This document shows positions 1-10,464 of a stretch of 64,000 nucleotides of DNA, in pieces (positions within the stretch are counted from its first letter, which is position 1; every line of letters begins with the position of its first letter). A program made the translations under genes and the position numbers. The notes under the pieces are model-generated. The model searched no databases. It was not told the origin of the DNA and saw only the letters and a program-made list of their open reading frames with translations. This DNA comes from Leucobacter massiliensis (lineage in GTDB: Bacteria > Actinomycetota > Actinomycetes > Actinomycetales > Microbacteriaceae), in the NCBI RefSeq assembly GCF_002982315.1, contig NZ_MWZD01000022.1, positions 124,001 through 188,000 on the forward strand. Reading direction: 5' to 3'.

Positions 1-89
1 CGCCGGATCCCGGCGACCGTGCCCGCGAGCGAATCCCGCTCCTCATAGCTCGGAAGAATCACCAGCACCTCGGCGGCGGGCTCGGCCAT
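1..89 (-). CDS. Glycosyltransferase family 2, N-terminal fragment (polyprenol-phosphate mannosyltransferase-like)
   Basis: Only the first 29 codons are in the window; the gene continues to the left. Read from the ATG at 89, the protein begins MAEPAAEVLVILPSYEERDS. A short beta strand (VLVILP) followed by SYEERDSLAGTVAGI is the usual opening of GT-A fold glycosyltransferases of the dolichol- or polyprenol-phosphate mannose synthase type, where the P-[ST]-YxE stretch contacts the sugar nucleotide. Such enzymes charge a lipid carrier with mannose for glycan or lipoglycan synthesis. It is divergent from secA with a 140-bp gap. The family call rests on a very short stretch, so other GT2 enzymes are possible. 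Confidence 0.55.
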   Translation of the reverse strand, partial: MAEPAAEVLVILPSYEERDSLAGTVAGIR

Positions 90-229
90 GGTGATCCTCG
101 ATCCTGGCATCTCCCCAGCCGGGCGGGGCCCGCGGCTTGCTAAGCTGGGGAGTTGTCACAATTCGGCAACGGCGGTGACCCGCGTCGCGCGTGACCGGAC
201 CACCGTGCAAACCCTACAGGAGAGTCAAC

Positions 230-3025
<2,796 letters not shown>

Positions 3026-3076
3026 ACACAGCGAACCGATCGTGCGCCCAGCGCACGACGCGACTGAGGGATATCA

Positions 3077-4054
3077 ATGTCACACAACAACAGCGGGCGC
3101 GCGTCGAAGAACGAGCGCCGTGCCGAAGCCCGCGAGCAGGCGCGGATCGCGCGCGAGCAGGAGAAGAAGCGCGAGAAGCGCAACAGGCTCTTCCTGCAGG
3201 GCGGCATCGTCCTTGGAGTCGTGGCGGTGCTCGCCGTCGTCGCGCTCATCGTCACGCAGACCGTCAAGCCCGCGGGCCCCGGGCCCCGCAACATGGCCTC
3301 CGGCGCCGCGATCTTCACCAAGGACCTCAAGGTCGTCGAGAGTCCCGCGCTCCAGCCCGGCGAAGACCGTCAGGCCCCCGAGTTCGACCGCAAGGAGCTG
3401 CCGCTCGACGTCACCGTCTACGCCGACTACATGTGCCCCGCATGCGGCAACTTCGAGCAGCAGTACGGCACCATGCTCGAGAACTACGTCGGCAGCGGCG
3501 ACATCGAGCTCGCCATCTACCCCATCAACTTCCTCGACGGCACCTCACTCGGAACGAAGTACTCCACGCGAGCCGCCAACCTCTTCGCCTGCGTGGTCGA
3601 AGAACAGCCCGACGTCGCCTTCAGGCTGCACAACCGACTGCTCAGCGCCGAAGTGCAGCCGGAGGAGCGCACCACCGGACTCACCGACGACCAGCTCCTC
3701 GAACAGGCCGAGGCCGCCGGTGCCGAGCTCACCACCGAGCTGCGCCAGTGCGTCAAGGACCAGCGCTTCGCCAGCTTCATCAGCGCCAACTACAAGTCGG
3801 TGAGCGAAGACGGGATCCTCGGACTCGCCAAGGGCGCCCAGCTCGTCGACGACCCGAACACGGGCGCGCTGCAGCCCGCAGACGGACCGCAGCGCCTGCG
3901 CAGCACCCCCACCGTGATCGTCAACGGTGAGCAGTGGGTCGCCGGCCGCGACGGAGACCTCGAGTCCTACCTGCTCAAGCTGAAGAGCGAGATCGAGAGC
4001 AAGGGATCCGAATCGGACTCGGGCGCCTCCGGCGACAAGGGCGATACCGAGTAA
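3077..4054 (+). CDS. Membrane-anchored DsbA-like thiol:disulfide oxidoreductase
   Basis: A 325-residue protein with a charged cytoplasmic N-terminus (residues 1-38, rich in Arg/Lys/Glu), one membrane helix at about 41-62 and an extracytoplasmic thioredoxin-fold domain. The active site is CPAC (Cys120-Cys123) in VTVYADYMCPACGNFE, and the cis-Pro loop is RSTPTVIVNG. This matches the DsbA/DSBA_2 thioredoxin group common in actinobacteria, which form or shuffle disulfides in exported proteins. It lies 51 bp after secA, which suits a role in folding Sec substrates, and may be co-transcribed with it. The tail is Ser/Asp/Glu-rich and low in complexity. Its physiological partner is unknown. Confidence 0.9.
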   Translation: MSHNNSGRASKNERRAEAREQARIAREQEKKREKRNRLFLQGGIVLGVVAVLAVVALIVTQTVKPAGPGPRNMASGAAIFTKDLKVVESPALQPGEDRQAPEFDRKELPLDVTVYADYMCPACGNFEQQYGTMLENYVGSGDIELAIYPINFLDGTSLGTKYSTRAANLFACVVEEQPDVAFRLHNRLLSAEVQPEERTTGLTDDQLLEQAEAAGAELTTELRQCVKDQRFASFISANYKSVSEDGILGLAKGAQLVDDPNTGALQPADGPQRLRSTPTVIVNGEQWVAGRDGDLESYLLKLKSEIESKGSESDSGASGDKGDTE

Positions 4055-4115
4055 GCCTCCTCAGAGCAGTCGCCGCGAAGCGGTACACTGCAGGTGGCCC
4101 CGGCGGGCCACCCTC

Positions 4116-4188
4116 GCCGCCTTAGCTCATCTGGTAGAGCAGCGCCCTTGTAAAGCGCAGGTGGTCGGTTCGAGTCCGACAGGCGGCT
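4116..4188 (+). tRNA. tRNA-Thr (anticodon TGT)
   Basis: A 73-nt cloverleaf: acceptor GCCGCCT pairs perfectly with AGGCGGC, D arm GCTC/GAGC, anticodon loop CTTGTAA with TGT, T arm GTCGG-TTCGAGT-CCGAC, discriminator T; CCA is not encoded. The last anticodon-stem pair is a C-A mismatch. A TACACT hexamer at 4084-4089 is a possible -10. A strong hairpin follows, then extra copies of the tRNA tail (see the repeat entry at 4172). Confidence 0.95.
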
Positions 4189-4377
4189 CGGCAGGAAAGC
4201 GGGCCTCGCATCGCGAGGCCCGCTTTCTGTATGCCGAGCCGCCTGCCGGACTCTGAACCGACCCCGGTGCAGCGCAGCTGCACCGGCTTCCCGCGCGCAA
4301 CGCTGCGCGTTGCCCCGAGCGCGGAAAGCGAGTCCGACAGGCGGCGCGCGCGGGACGTGGCTTCGCATCGCGAGGCC
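4172..4377 (+). repeat. Inverted and direct copies of the tRNA-Thr 3' end
   Basis: After the tRNA and its terminator, 4232-4263 is an imperfect inverted copy of the tRNA T arm and acceptor end (reverse complement GGTTCAGAGTCCGGCAGGCG against GGTTCGAGTCCGACAGGCGG in the tRNA). A second, direct copy of the last 16 tRNA bases, GAGTCCGACAGGCGGC, lies at 4330-4345, 158 bp beyond the original, and is followed by CTTCGCATCGCGAGGCC, echoing the terminator. Between them is the hairpin GCAACGC-TGC-GCGTTGC (4297-4313) and a second palindrome at 4264-4286. Nothing here looks coding. This mirrors the arrangement behind tRNA-Arg at 46153. Confidence 0.85.
4196..4226 (+). terminator. Terminator of tRNA-Thr
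   Basis: Perfect 14-bp stem (AAAGCGGGCCTCGC / GCGAGGCCCGCTTT) with a 3-nt loop, starting 8 nt after the tRNA and ending in TTTCT. Confidence 0.85.
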
Positions 4378-4409
4378 GGTCCGGCCGGAGCGGGGGTAGG
4401 GTTGGGGGA

Positions 4410-5342
4410 GTGACGAGGGAACGGCTGAGGGTGTGGGCGGCGCTCATCGGCTCCGGCCTGGCCGGAGTGCTGGTGGCCCTGCAAACGCGCGTCAACGGCG
4501 GACTGAGCCAGCAGCTCGGCAACGGATACCTGACCGCTGCGGTCTCCTTCGGCTCCGGGCTCCTCGTGATCTGGATCGTGCTGCTCCTCTCTCCTCGCGG
4601 GCGCCGCGGCCTCGGACTGCTGCGCACCGAACTGCGCTCAGGCCGGCTGCCGCTCTGGGCGATCTTCGGGGGCGCGGGCGGGGCGGCCTTCGTGCTCGGA
4701 CAGGGGCTCGTCGCGCCGCTCACCGGGGTCGCGCTCTTCACGGTCGGGATCGTCGCCGGCCAGGTGCTCGGTGGCCTCGTCTTCGACCGGCTCGGCCTCG
4801 GCCCGGGAGGCAGGATCGATCCGACGCTCACGCGCATTGCGGGCACCGTGCTCGCAATCGTCGCCGTGGGCATCGCGGTGGGCGTCGATCCCGGGCCCTA
4901 CGTGCTGCTGGTGATCTTCCCCGTGGTCATCGGCGTGGGCGTGGCGGCGCAGTCCATGGTCAACGGACTGGTGCGGGCTGCGGCGCAGAGCGCGCTCACC
5001 TCCACGCTCGTCAACTTCGTCGTCGGCGCGACGCTGCTGTGGATCATCGCCGCGGTCTCGCTGCTGCTGCAGGGGTGGCCGCCGGCGTGGCCCAGCGAAC
5101 CGTACTTCTACATCGGGGGCGTCGTCGGGACGATCTTCATCGCCATCGCGGCGGCGCTGGTGCGCACGGCCGGGGTGCTGCTGCTGAGCATGTCGAACGT
5201 GGCCGGTCAGCTGATCGCGGCGGTCGCCTTCGAAGCGGGTGCGCCATTGAGCGACGGCCTCACGAGCGGCATGGTCGCGGGCGCCGCCGTGGCACTGCTC
5301 GCGGTGGCCATCGCCGCGATCCCCGTCCGCCGAAGGCGGTAG
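4410..5342 (+). CDS. DMT-superfamily membrane protein, DUF606 (YdcZ) type
   Basis: A 310-residue very hydrophobic protein with about ten predicted membrane segments in two similar halves, the layout of DUF606/YdcZ proteins in the drug/metabolite transporter superfamily. Each half has the motif LxxxRxNGxLS or SMVNGLVRAAAQ (residues 30-40 and 182-193), typical of this family. Substrates are not established for the family. Start is the GTG at 4410 with GGGGGAG directly upstream, a tight spacing; no better start is seen. It stands alone between the tRNA-Thr repeats and a convergent nitroreductase gene. Confidence 0.85.
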   Translation: MTRERLRVWAALIGSGLAGVLVALQTRVNGGLSQQLGNGYLTAAVSFGSGLLVIWIVLLLSPRGRRGLGLLRTELRSGRLPLWAIFGGAGGAAFVLGQGLVAPLTGVALFTVGIVAGQVLGGLVFDRLGLGPGGRIDPTLTRIAGTVLAIVAVGIAVGVDPGPYVLLVIFPVVIGVGVAAQSMVNGLVRAAAQSALTSTLVNFVVGATLLWIIAAVSLLLQGWPPAWPSEPYFYIGGVVGTIFIAIAAALVRTAGVLLLSMSNVAGQLIAAVAFEAGAPLSDGLTSGMVAGAAVALLAVAIAAIPVRRRR

Positions 5343-5378
5343 CCCGGGATCCGGATCGCATGCGCGCCCGGAAGCCGA

Positions 5379-5924
5379 TCAGAGCGCGGTGAGGTGGCGG
5401 CTCGCGTCGAGCGGCTTGCGCGGCTTCGGCTTGCGGTCGCGCTCGGGGATGCCGCCGACGTACAGCCAGCCGAGCAGGTATTCGGGCTTCTTCACGCCGA
5501 GGGCCTTGCGCACGGCCCGGTCCCGAGCCGCCGATCCGCTCTTCCAGATCGAACCCCAGCCCGCCTCGTGCAGCAGCAGACCGAGGTAGTGGGCGACGCC
5601 GCTCGCCACCGCCTCCTGCTCCCACAGCGGCACCTTCCCGCTCGCGCGCGGGCTCACCACGATCACCAGCACGAGCGGGCTCCGCTTGGCCTTCGCGACG
5701 TACTTCTCCCGGTCCCCGCCCGCCGCCTTCGCGAGGCCCTCGCCGAGCCGGGCGCGCGCCTCGCCGCGCAGCTCGATGATGCGCCAGGGGCGCAGCGAGG
5801 AGTGGTCGGCGACGCTCGACATGGCCGAGAGCAGTTCTTCGAGCTCAGCGCGGCTGGGCGCCTCATCGGTGTGCTTGGAGTGCGAGCGCCGGAGCCGCAG
5901 CGCCTCGAAGGCGGGGCCCGTCAC
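5379..5924 (-). CDS. Nitroreductase-family FMN oxidoreductase
   Basis: About 181 residues, the usual size of small nitroreductases. The N-terminal LRLRRSHSKHTDEAPSRAEL resembles the RRSxRxF phosphate-binding opening of the family, followed by HSSLRPWRIIEL and a C-terminal GVAHYLGLLLHEAGWGSIW, which in this fold lines the FMN pocket. Such enzymes use NAD(P)H to reduce nitro groups, quinones or related acceptors; the true substrate is unknown. The start is uncertain: GTG at 5924 gives a normal-length protein, while the open frame runs further upstream through low-complexity Arg/Pro sequence that I take as non-coding. Confidence 0.85.
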   Translation of the reverse strand: MTGPAFEALRLRRSHSKHTDEAPSRAELEELLSAMSSVADHSSLRPWRIIELRGEARARLGEGLAKAAGGDREKYVAKAKRSPLVLVIVVSPRASGKVPLWEQEAVASGVAHYLGLLLHEAGWGSIWKSGSAARDRAVRKALGVKKPEYLLGWLYVGGIPERDRKPKPRKPLDASRHLTAL

Positions 5925-6145
5925 CGCAGCACCATTCGGGTGCGCGCTCCGGCGCGTGGCATGGGGACGGCGCGGGGCGGTCGGGGCGGAACGAGGTGCA
6001 TGGCGGCCTCCGGGAGCACGTGAACGGTCCGGCCCAGTGTACGCGGTACGGCTCGGGCTTTCGTGCCTGCCTGAGGCGGGTCTGCCTGGCCGGGGGCAGC
6101 CCGTTCGGAACCGTCCACGTGCACGAAACCCAGGCTCGACTTGCA

Positions 6146-6156
6146 TCATCTGATGA
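6146..6156. promoter_or_regulatory. Conserved palindrome TCATCTGATGA (site 1 of 4)
   Basis: Lies within TTGCATCATCTGATGAAA, 25 bp upstream of the DtxR-like box of the SLH gene. The same palindrome recurs at 7908, 11586 (one mismatch) and 17977, each next to a DtxR-like box. Confidence 0.6.
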
Positions 6157-6181
6157 AAGCGGCCAGACTTGAGCCCGGCGC

Positions 6182-6200
6182 TGAGGTAAGGCATGCCTCA
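6182..6200 (+). promoter_or_regulatory. DtxR/IdeR-like operator upstream of the SLH protein
   Basis: TGAGGTAAGGCATGCCTCA matches the DtxR consensus TTAGGTTAGGCTAACCTAA at 13 of 19 positions. It lies 73 bp upstream of the start codon, downstream of the candidate -10, a normal repressing position. Confidence 0.65.
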
Positions 6201-6273
6201 GTTCGATCCGATGAGCGATGACCCGCCCGCGGTGGCCGATCCCCTAGAGAACAACTGAAGGAGTGCGCTCGGA

Positions 6274-7827
6274 ATGACTGCACAGAAGAGCATGCGGAGA
6301 CGAATCACTTCGCTCCTCGCCACCGGCACGGCCGCGCTGCTCGCGGCGAGCGGCCTCGCCCTCGCCCCGACCGCCGCGTTCGCCGAGGACGTCGCGACGC
6401 CGACCGTCACCGTCTCGAAGACCACCGGTCTCAACCCCGAGGGGGAGCAGATCACCGTCTCCGGGAGCGGCTTCGCGCCAGCGGGGTCGGCGACGAACGG
6501 TACGCGTCCGCCGCTCGCGGGCAAGTTCGGCGGAGCGTACGTGGTCTTCGGATCATTCCTGGACGCGTGGAAGCCGTCTGAGGGCGCGCCGTCCTCGGCG
6601 CGCAAGGTGCTGTCGCAGAAGTGGGCCGTGAGCGGTTCTGACATGGCCATCATCGGCGGCCCGGAAGGCGGCGCAGTCGAGGTCAGTCCCGAGGGCACCT
6701 TCTCGACCACGCTCACGGTGAGCAAGGACGATGCTGCGGCGCTGGCGGACGGTAACTACGGGATTTACACGTATCCCGGGAGCGGTGTGAGCTACGCGCC
6801 GTTCGAGACCTACACGCCGATCTCCTTCACGGAGGCACCCGCTGCTCCGACCGTCGCGGCGAACGTCACCGCTGCGTCGACCAGCGGCCTGACCGTTGCC
6901 GCGAACTTCACCGGTGCGAATGGAATCACCATCCCCGCGGGGGTGGGGGCACCAGGCCCGAGCGCCGGCGTCTACGCCGCCCTCGTCGAGGCTGGCACCT
7001 CGGGGGATCTGTCCATGGAGGATCAGGGCATCGCCGCGGCCTTCGTGCCGAATGCGCAGATCTCCGGCGGCGCGGGCAGCGCCACCCTGAGCCCGGCGAA
7101 GGCCGATCTCGACCGGAGCAAGAGCTACGAGGTGCTGTTCTGGTACGCGCACTCGAACCCGGTGCCCGAGACCATCATCGGCGTCGTCCCGCTCACCGTC
7201 ACCGCGGCTCAGTGGGATGCGGTCTTCCCGAAGCCCGTCGATCCGAAGCCGACCGTGAAGTTCACCGATGTGAAGTCGGGCGACAAGTTCTACAAGGAGA
7301 TTTCCTGGATGGCCGTGGAGGGCATCTCGACCGGCGTCCGCCAGAAGGACGGCTCCCTGCAGTACCAGCCGAAGAACAACGTGACCCGTGAGGCCATGGC
7401 GGCCTTCCTCTACCGCGCCTACGGCGAGAAAAACTTCACCGCTCCGGCGAAGTCGCCCTTCACCGACGTGAAGCCGGGCGACAAGTTCTACAAGGAGATC
7501 TCGTGGATGGCCGCCAAGGGCATCTCGACCGGCGTCCGCCAGCCGGACGGCAGCAAGAAGTACCAGCCGAAGTCGGGAATCACCCGAGAGGCAATGGCGG
7601 CCTTCATGTACCGGCTCGACACGGATGCGAAGCCGCGAGTGCCCGCCTCGTCGCCCTTCGCCGACATGAAGCCGGGGGACAAGTTCTACAAGGAGATCGC
7701 CTGGATGTGGCAGGCGAAGCTGTCGACGGGCAACAAGCAGCCCAGCGGCAAGCCCACCTATTCGCCGAAGAGCAACGTTACCCGTGAGGCGATGGCGGCG
7801 TTCCTCTACCGCGCAGACGCTCGCTGA
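6274..7827 (+). CDS. Secreted SLH-domain surface protein of the haem locus
   Basis: A 517-residue secreted protein: signal peptide 1-37 (cleavage near AFA-ED), an Ig-like/neocarzinostatin-like beta domain at about 40-190 opening TVTVSKTTGLNPEGEQITVS, a second domain at about 195-315 ending YEVLFWYAHS and AQWDAVFP, and three S-layer homology repeats at about 328-387, 394-453 and 460-517. The SLH repeats have a 66-residue period and share (F)xDxKxGDKFYKEI and NVTREAMAAFLYR; they normally bind secondary wall polymers. The second domain resembles the N-terminal domain of the HtaA protein next door. It has a DtxR-like box upstream, so it is probably iron-repressed. I infer a wall-bound haem or haem-protein binding role; this is not shown by sequence alone. 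Confidence 0.85.
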   Translation: MTAQKSMRRRITSLLATGTAALLAASGLALAPTAAFAEDVATPTVTVSKTTGLNPEGEQITVSGSGFAPAGSATNGTRPPLAGKFGGAYVVFGSFLDAWKPSEGAPSSARKVLSQKWAVSGSDMAIIGGPEGGAVEVSPEGTFSTTLTVSKDDAAALADGNYGIYTYPGSGVSYAPFETYTPISFTEAPAAPTVAANVTAASTSGLTVAANFTGANGITIPAGVGAPGPSAGVYAALVEAGTSGDLSMEDQGIAAAFVPNAQISGGAGSATLSPAKADLDRSKSYEVLFWYAHSNPVPETIIGVVPLTVTAAQWDAVFPKPVDPKPTVKFTDVKSGDKFYKEISWMAVEGISTGVRQKDGSLQYQPKNNVTREAMAAFLYRAYGEKNFTAPAKSPFTDVKPGDKFYKEISWMAAKGISTGVRQPDGSKKYQPKSGITREAMAAFMYRLDTDAKPRVPASSPFADMKPGDKFYKEIAWMWQAKLSTGNKQPSGKPTYSPKSNVTREAMAAFLYRADAR

Positions 7828-7907
7828 GCGAGAGTCGCAGGCACATGCAGCGGGCGGGTCGTCTTCGGGCGGCCCGCCCGCTGCGCGTCCGGCGCGTGCG
7901 ACTTGCA

Positions 7908-7918
7908 TCATCAGATGA
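7908..7918. promoter_or_regulatory. Conserved palindrome TCATCAGATGA (site 2 of 4)
   Basis: Within CTTGCATCATCAGATGAACT. It overlaps a good promoter, TTGCAT (7904-7909), 17-bp spacer, GATACT (7927-7932), and so sits between -35 and -10 of the htaA promoter. Confidence 0.6.
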
Positions 7919-7940
7919 ACTTGGCGATACTGGATCCGGA

Positions 7941-7959
7941 GCGAGTAAGGCTGACCTTA
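7941..7959 (+). promoter_or_regulatory. DtxR/IdeR-like operator upstream of htaA
   Basis: GCGAGTAAGGCTGACCTTA matches the DtxR consensus at 12 of 19 positions and contains the clean inverted repeat GTAAGG-CTGA-CCTTAC. It begins 9 bp after the candidate -10, over the expected transcription start. Confidence 0.65.
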
Positions 7960-8030
7960 CTGCCCGCCGGAGGAGATTAGGCGCCCGGCGGATCCGTCTC
8001 GCCGGAGTCCCGGGAAGGTGTTCTGAAACC

Positions 8031-10415
8031 ATGGCTTCACGCTCGCGCACGCACGCCGCGCTCACCTCGGTCCTTGCCGCGCTGCTCGTCACAGGCTCCG
8101 CGCTGCTGGCCGCGCCGGCTGCTCACGCCGAGCCGGCCGCGCAGCCCGACGGCACCCTGGGCGCGGAGCCGCAGCAGGCCCCCGCTGAGCAGCAGGCCGC
8201 TCCCGATCAGGCGCCGGCCGATCAGGCCGCGGCTGAGCAGAAGCCGGATCCCGACGCCGTTCAGGCGGGATCCGACACCGCAGTGGCGGACGCCGCGGGG
8301 GATTCGCCCGTAGCTGACGCGACGCCCGACGCAGTGCCCGAGGAGGAGGCGGGAGCCGAGGCTCGCGACGCCGCTCCGCTGCCTGCGGATCAGGGAGTCA
8401 CGGTGGAGCCGCTCGAGTTCCTCATCGCCCCTCAGGAGTCGCTCACGGTGACCGTCGTGGCCTCTGGTTTCGACGCTTCGGTCGACTCGATCGAGGCGGC
8501 GCTCATCCCGCGGGGAACCGAGGGCGAGGTGCGCCCCGACAGCGGGTTCGTCGCCCGTGCCGAGCCCGCGAGCGTGCTCGACGGAAAGGTCGAGCTCGCG
8601 CTCACGGCCGATGCGGCCCGCCTTGAGCGGGGCACTGAGTACGAGGTGCTGCTCTGGAAGCGGGACGAGTTCCCGCCCGCCGCGGGGAGCATCTACGCCC
8701 GAGCCGAGGCGGCGCTTGACGCGGCTCAGTGGGACGCGCTGCTCGGAGCGGCGCCGGTGGATCCGGCCTGGAACGAGAATGCGGCGGTGGGCTCCTTCGA
8801 GTGGGGCGTCCGCGCCTCGTTCCGCAAGTACGTCGAGGGGCCCATCGCGAAGGGCAAGATCACGGTGGTGAAGCCCGCCACCGGCACCGACGTCTACCGT
8901 TTCCCGCAGACCTCAAACGCCTGGGATCCGGAGTCGCGGACCGGCACGGCGTCCTACGCGGGGCGGGTGAACTTCAAGGGCCACGGCGGGGTTCTCGACC
9001 TCGACTTCGCGAATCCCACTGTGGAGGTGGTGAGCGCTTCGCGTGCCGCGCTGCTGGTCCCCTACGAGGGGAAGGCTCTCACGATCGCGACCATCGACCT
9101 GCAGGCTCCCGCGGATCAGAGCGGCCCGGCTGCGAAGACCCGGAAGCTGAGCGACGGATCGATCCGCTTCGAGCACGCGAAGGTGAAACTCACCGAGGCG
9201 GGCTCCAAGACCTACTTCGAGGAGTACGTGGGCGTCGACTACGAGCTCGACCGGCTCAGCTTCACCGTGGGTGCCGACTCGAAGACCGACAAACCGGTCG
9301 TGCCGCCGAAGAAGCCCGAGCCGGGCTCGAAGCCGAAGCCGAAGCCCGAGACGCCAAAGCCTCTGCCCGCAACGGACGGCACCGGAGCCAGCGGGGTCCA
9401 GGCTGCGGGCTCGCTGAACTGGGGGATCTCCAGTGCCTTCGCGAACTATGTCACGGGGCCGATCGCCAAGGGCTCGATCTCCACGAACGGGGTCGGCAGC
9501 TCGGGCGGAGGATACCTCTTCCCGCAGGCGGCGGGCGGCAGCTGGAACGCGCAGACCCACACCGGCACGGTGCAGTACTCCGGGGTGGTCACCTACACCG
9601 GCCACCGAGGGCTGCTGTCAGAGAGTTTCGCGAACCCCGTCATCACCGTGTCCAGCGAGACGACGGGGACGATCTCAGCTGGAGGCCGCAGCTTCACCCT
9701 CGATCTCGCCTCCGCGAGCAAGTCGGTCGGAGCCAACGGCGAGGTGAGCTGGAGCGGCGTACCCGTGCTCGGGGGCATCTCGGGTGGTGCCTCGGGTGGA
9801 AGCCAGTACACGCTCGCCGTCGATCCGCTGAGCTTCACCGTGGGTGCCGTCTCGCAGCTGAGCTACGGTTCGACCGAGGCCGGGGTGACCGCCAAGGTCA
9901 AGCGGACCCCGGCGGCCGCGCCGCCCGCCACGAGCGGGATCCGCGTGCTCACCGATGCTGAGAAGCTCACCGCCGGGGGGCGTATCGAGATCGAGGCAGG
10001 CGGCTTCGAGCCGGGCGACGAGGGGGTTCTCGTGGTCCTGTATTCCGACCCGATCGTGCTCGACGAGAACGCCACGGCCGACGCGAACGGCACCGTGCGA
10101 TGGTCCGGCACCCTGCCCAAGGATGTCACGGGCACGCACACGATCACGCTGCAGGGCAGCACCGACGCGGGCGCCGTCATCGAGATCCGCGAGACGGACG
10201 ATGCGAAGCGCACGAAGCTGGGCGACACGGTGGAGCTCGCTGCACTGGAGGACGGGGCCATCGCGGAAGCCGGCGTGGTCCCCGCGGTGACGGGCCGGGG
10301 CGGGCTCGCCCTCTGGGAGTGGTGGGCGAGCGCGCTCGGCCTCGTCGCCATCGCCGCGTGCACGACCACGCTCGCCATCCGTCAGCGCCGCGCCCAGCAG
10401 CCTGTCCGTCTCTAG
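8031..10415 (+). CDS. htaA: HtaA-family haem-binding surface protein with two HtaA domains
   Basis: A 794-residue protein that should capture haem at the surface and pass it to HmuT. Layout: signal peptide 1-33 (AAHA-EP), Ala/Glu/Pro-rich spacer to about 115, a beta domain at 120-245 like that of the upstream SLH protein, HtaA domain 1 at 254-418, a Lys/Pro linker (KPKPKPETPKP), HtaA domain 2 at 460-607, an Ig-like domain at about 635-745 and a C-terminal membrane helix at about 755-778 followed by RQRR. Each HtaA domain keeps the Tyr (Y267, Y473) and the His of the TGH/KGH motif (H318, H525) used for haem in corynebacterial HtaA. Start ATG 8031 follows GGGAAGG; the frame opens earlier without a ribosome site. 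Confidence 0.92.
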   Translation: MASRSRTHAALTSVLAALLVTGSALLAAPAAHAEPAAQPDGTLGAEPQQAPAEQQAAPDQAPADQAAAEQKPDPDAVQAGSDTAVADAAGDSPVADATPDAVPEEEAGAEARDAAPLPADQGVTVEPLEFLIAPQESLTVTVVASGFDASVDSIEAALIPRGTEGEVRPDSGFVARAEPASVLDGKVELALTADAARLERGTEYEVLLWKRDEFPPAAGSIYARAEAALDAAQWDALLGAAPVDPAWNENAAVGSFEWGVRASFRKYVEGPIAKGKITVVKPATGTDVYRFPQTSNAWDPESRTGTASYAGRVNFKGHGGVLDLDFANPTVEVVSASRAALLVPYEGKALTIATIDLQAPADQSGPAAKTRKLSDGSIRFEHAKVKLTEAGSKTYFEEYVGVDYELDRLSFTVGADSKTDKPVVPPKKPEPGSKPKPKPETPKPLPATDGTGASGVQAAGSLNWGISSAFANYVTGPIAKGSISTNGVGSSGGGYLFPQAAGGSWNAQTHTGTVQYSGVVTYTGHRGLLSESFANPVITVSSETTGTISAGGRSFTLDLASASKSVGANGEVSWSGVPVLGGISGGASGGSQYTLAVDPLSFTVGAVSQLSYGSTEAGVTAKVKRTPAAAPPATSGIRVLTDAEKLTAGGRIEIEAGGFEPGDEGVLVVLYSDPIVLDENATADANGTVRWSGTLPKDVTGTHTITLQGSTDAGAVIEIRETDDAKRTKLGDTVELAALEDGAIAEAGVVPAVTGRGGLALWEWWASALGLVAIAACTTTLAIRQRRAQQPVRL

Positions 10416-10464
10416 CCACTTTTCCCGCGCGACGTGCGCGACACCCATCCAGGAGGAACCACCC

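Larger units (their letters stand above)
5925..6273. other. Intergenic region with the promoter of the SLH protein
   Basis: Divergent upstream region, 349 bp. It contains the palindrome at 6146-6156, a possible promoter TTGCAT (6142-6147) then 17 bp then CAGACT, the DtxR-like box at 6182-6200, and the ribosome site GAAGGAG before 6274. The part nearest the nitroreductase gene shows nothing I recognise. Confidence 0.6.
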
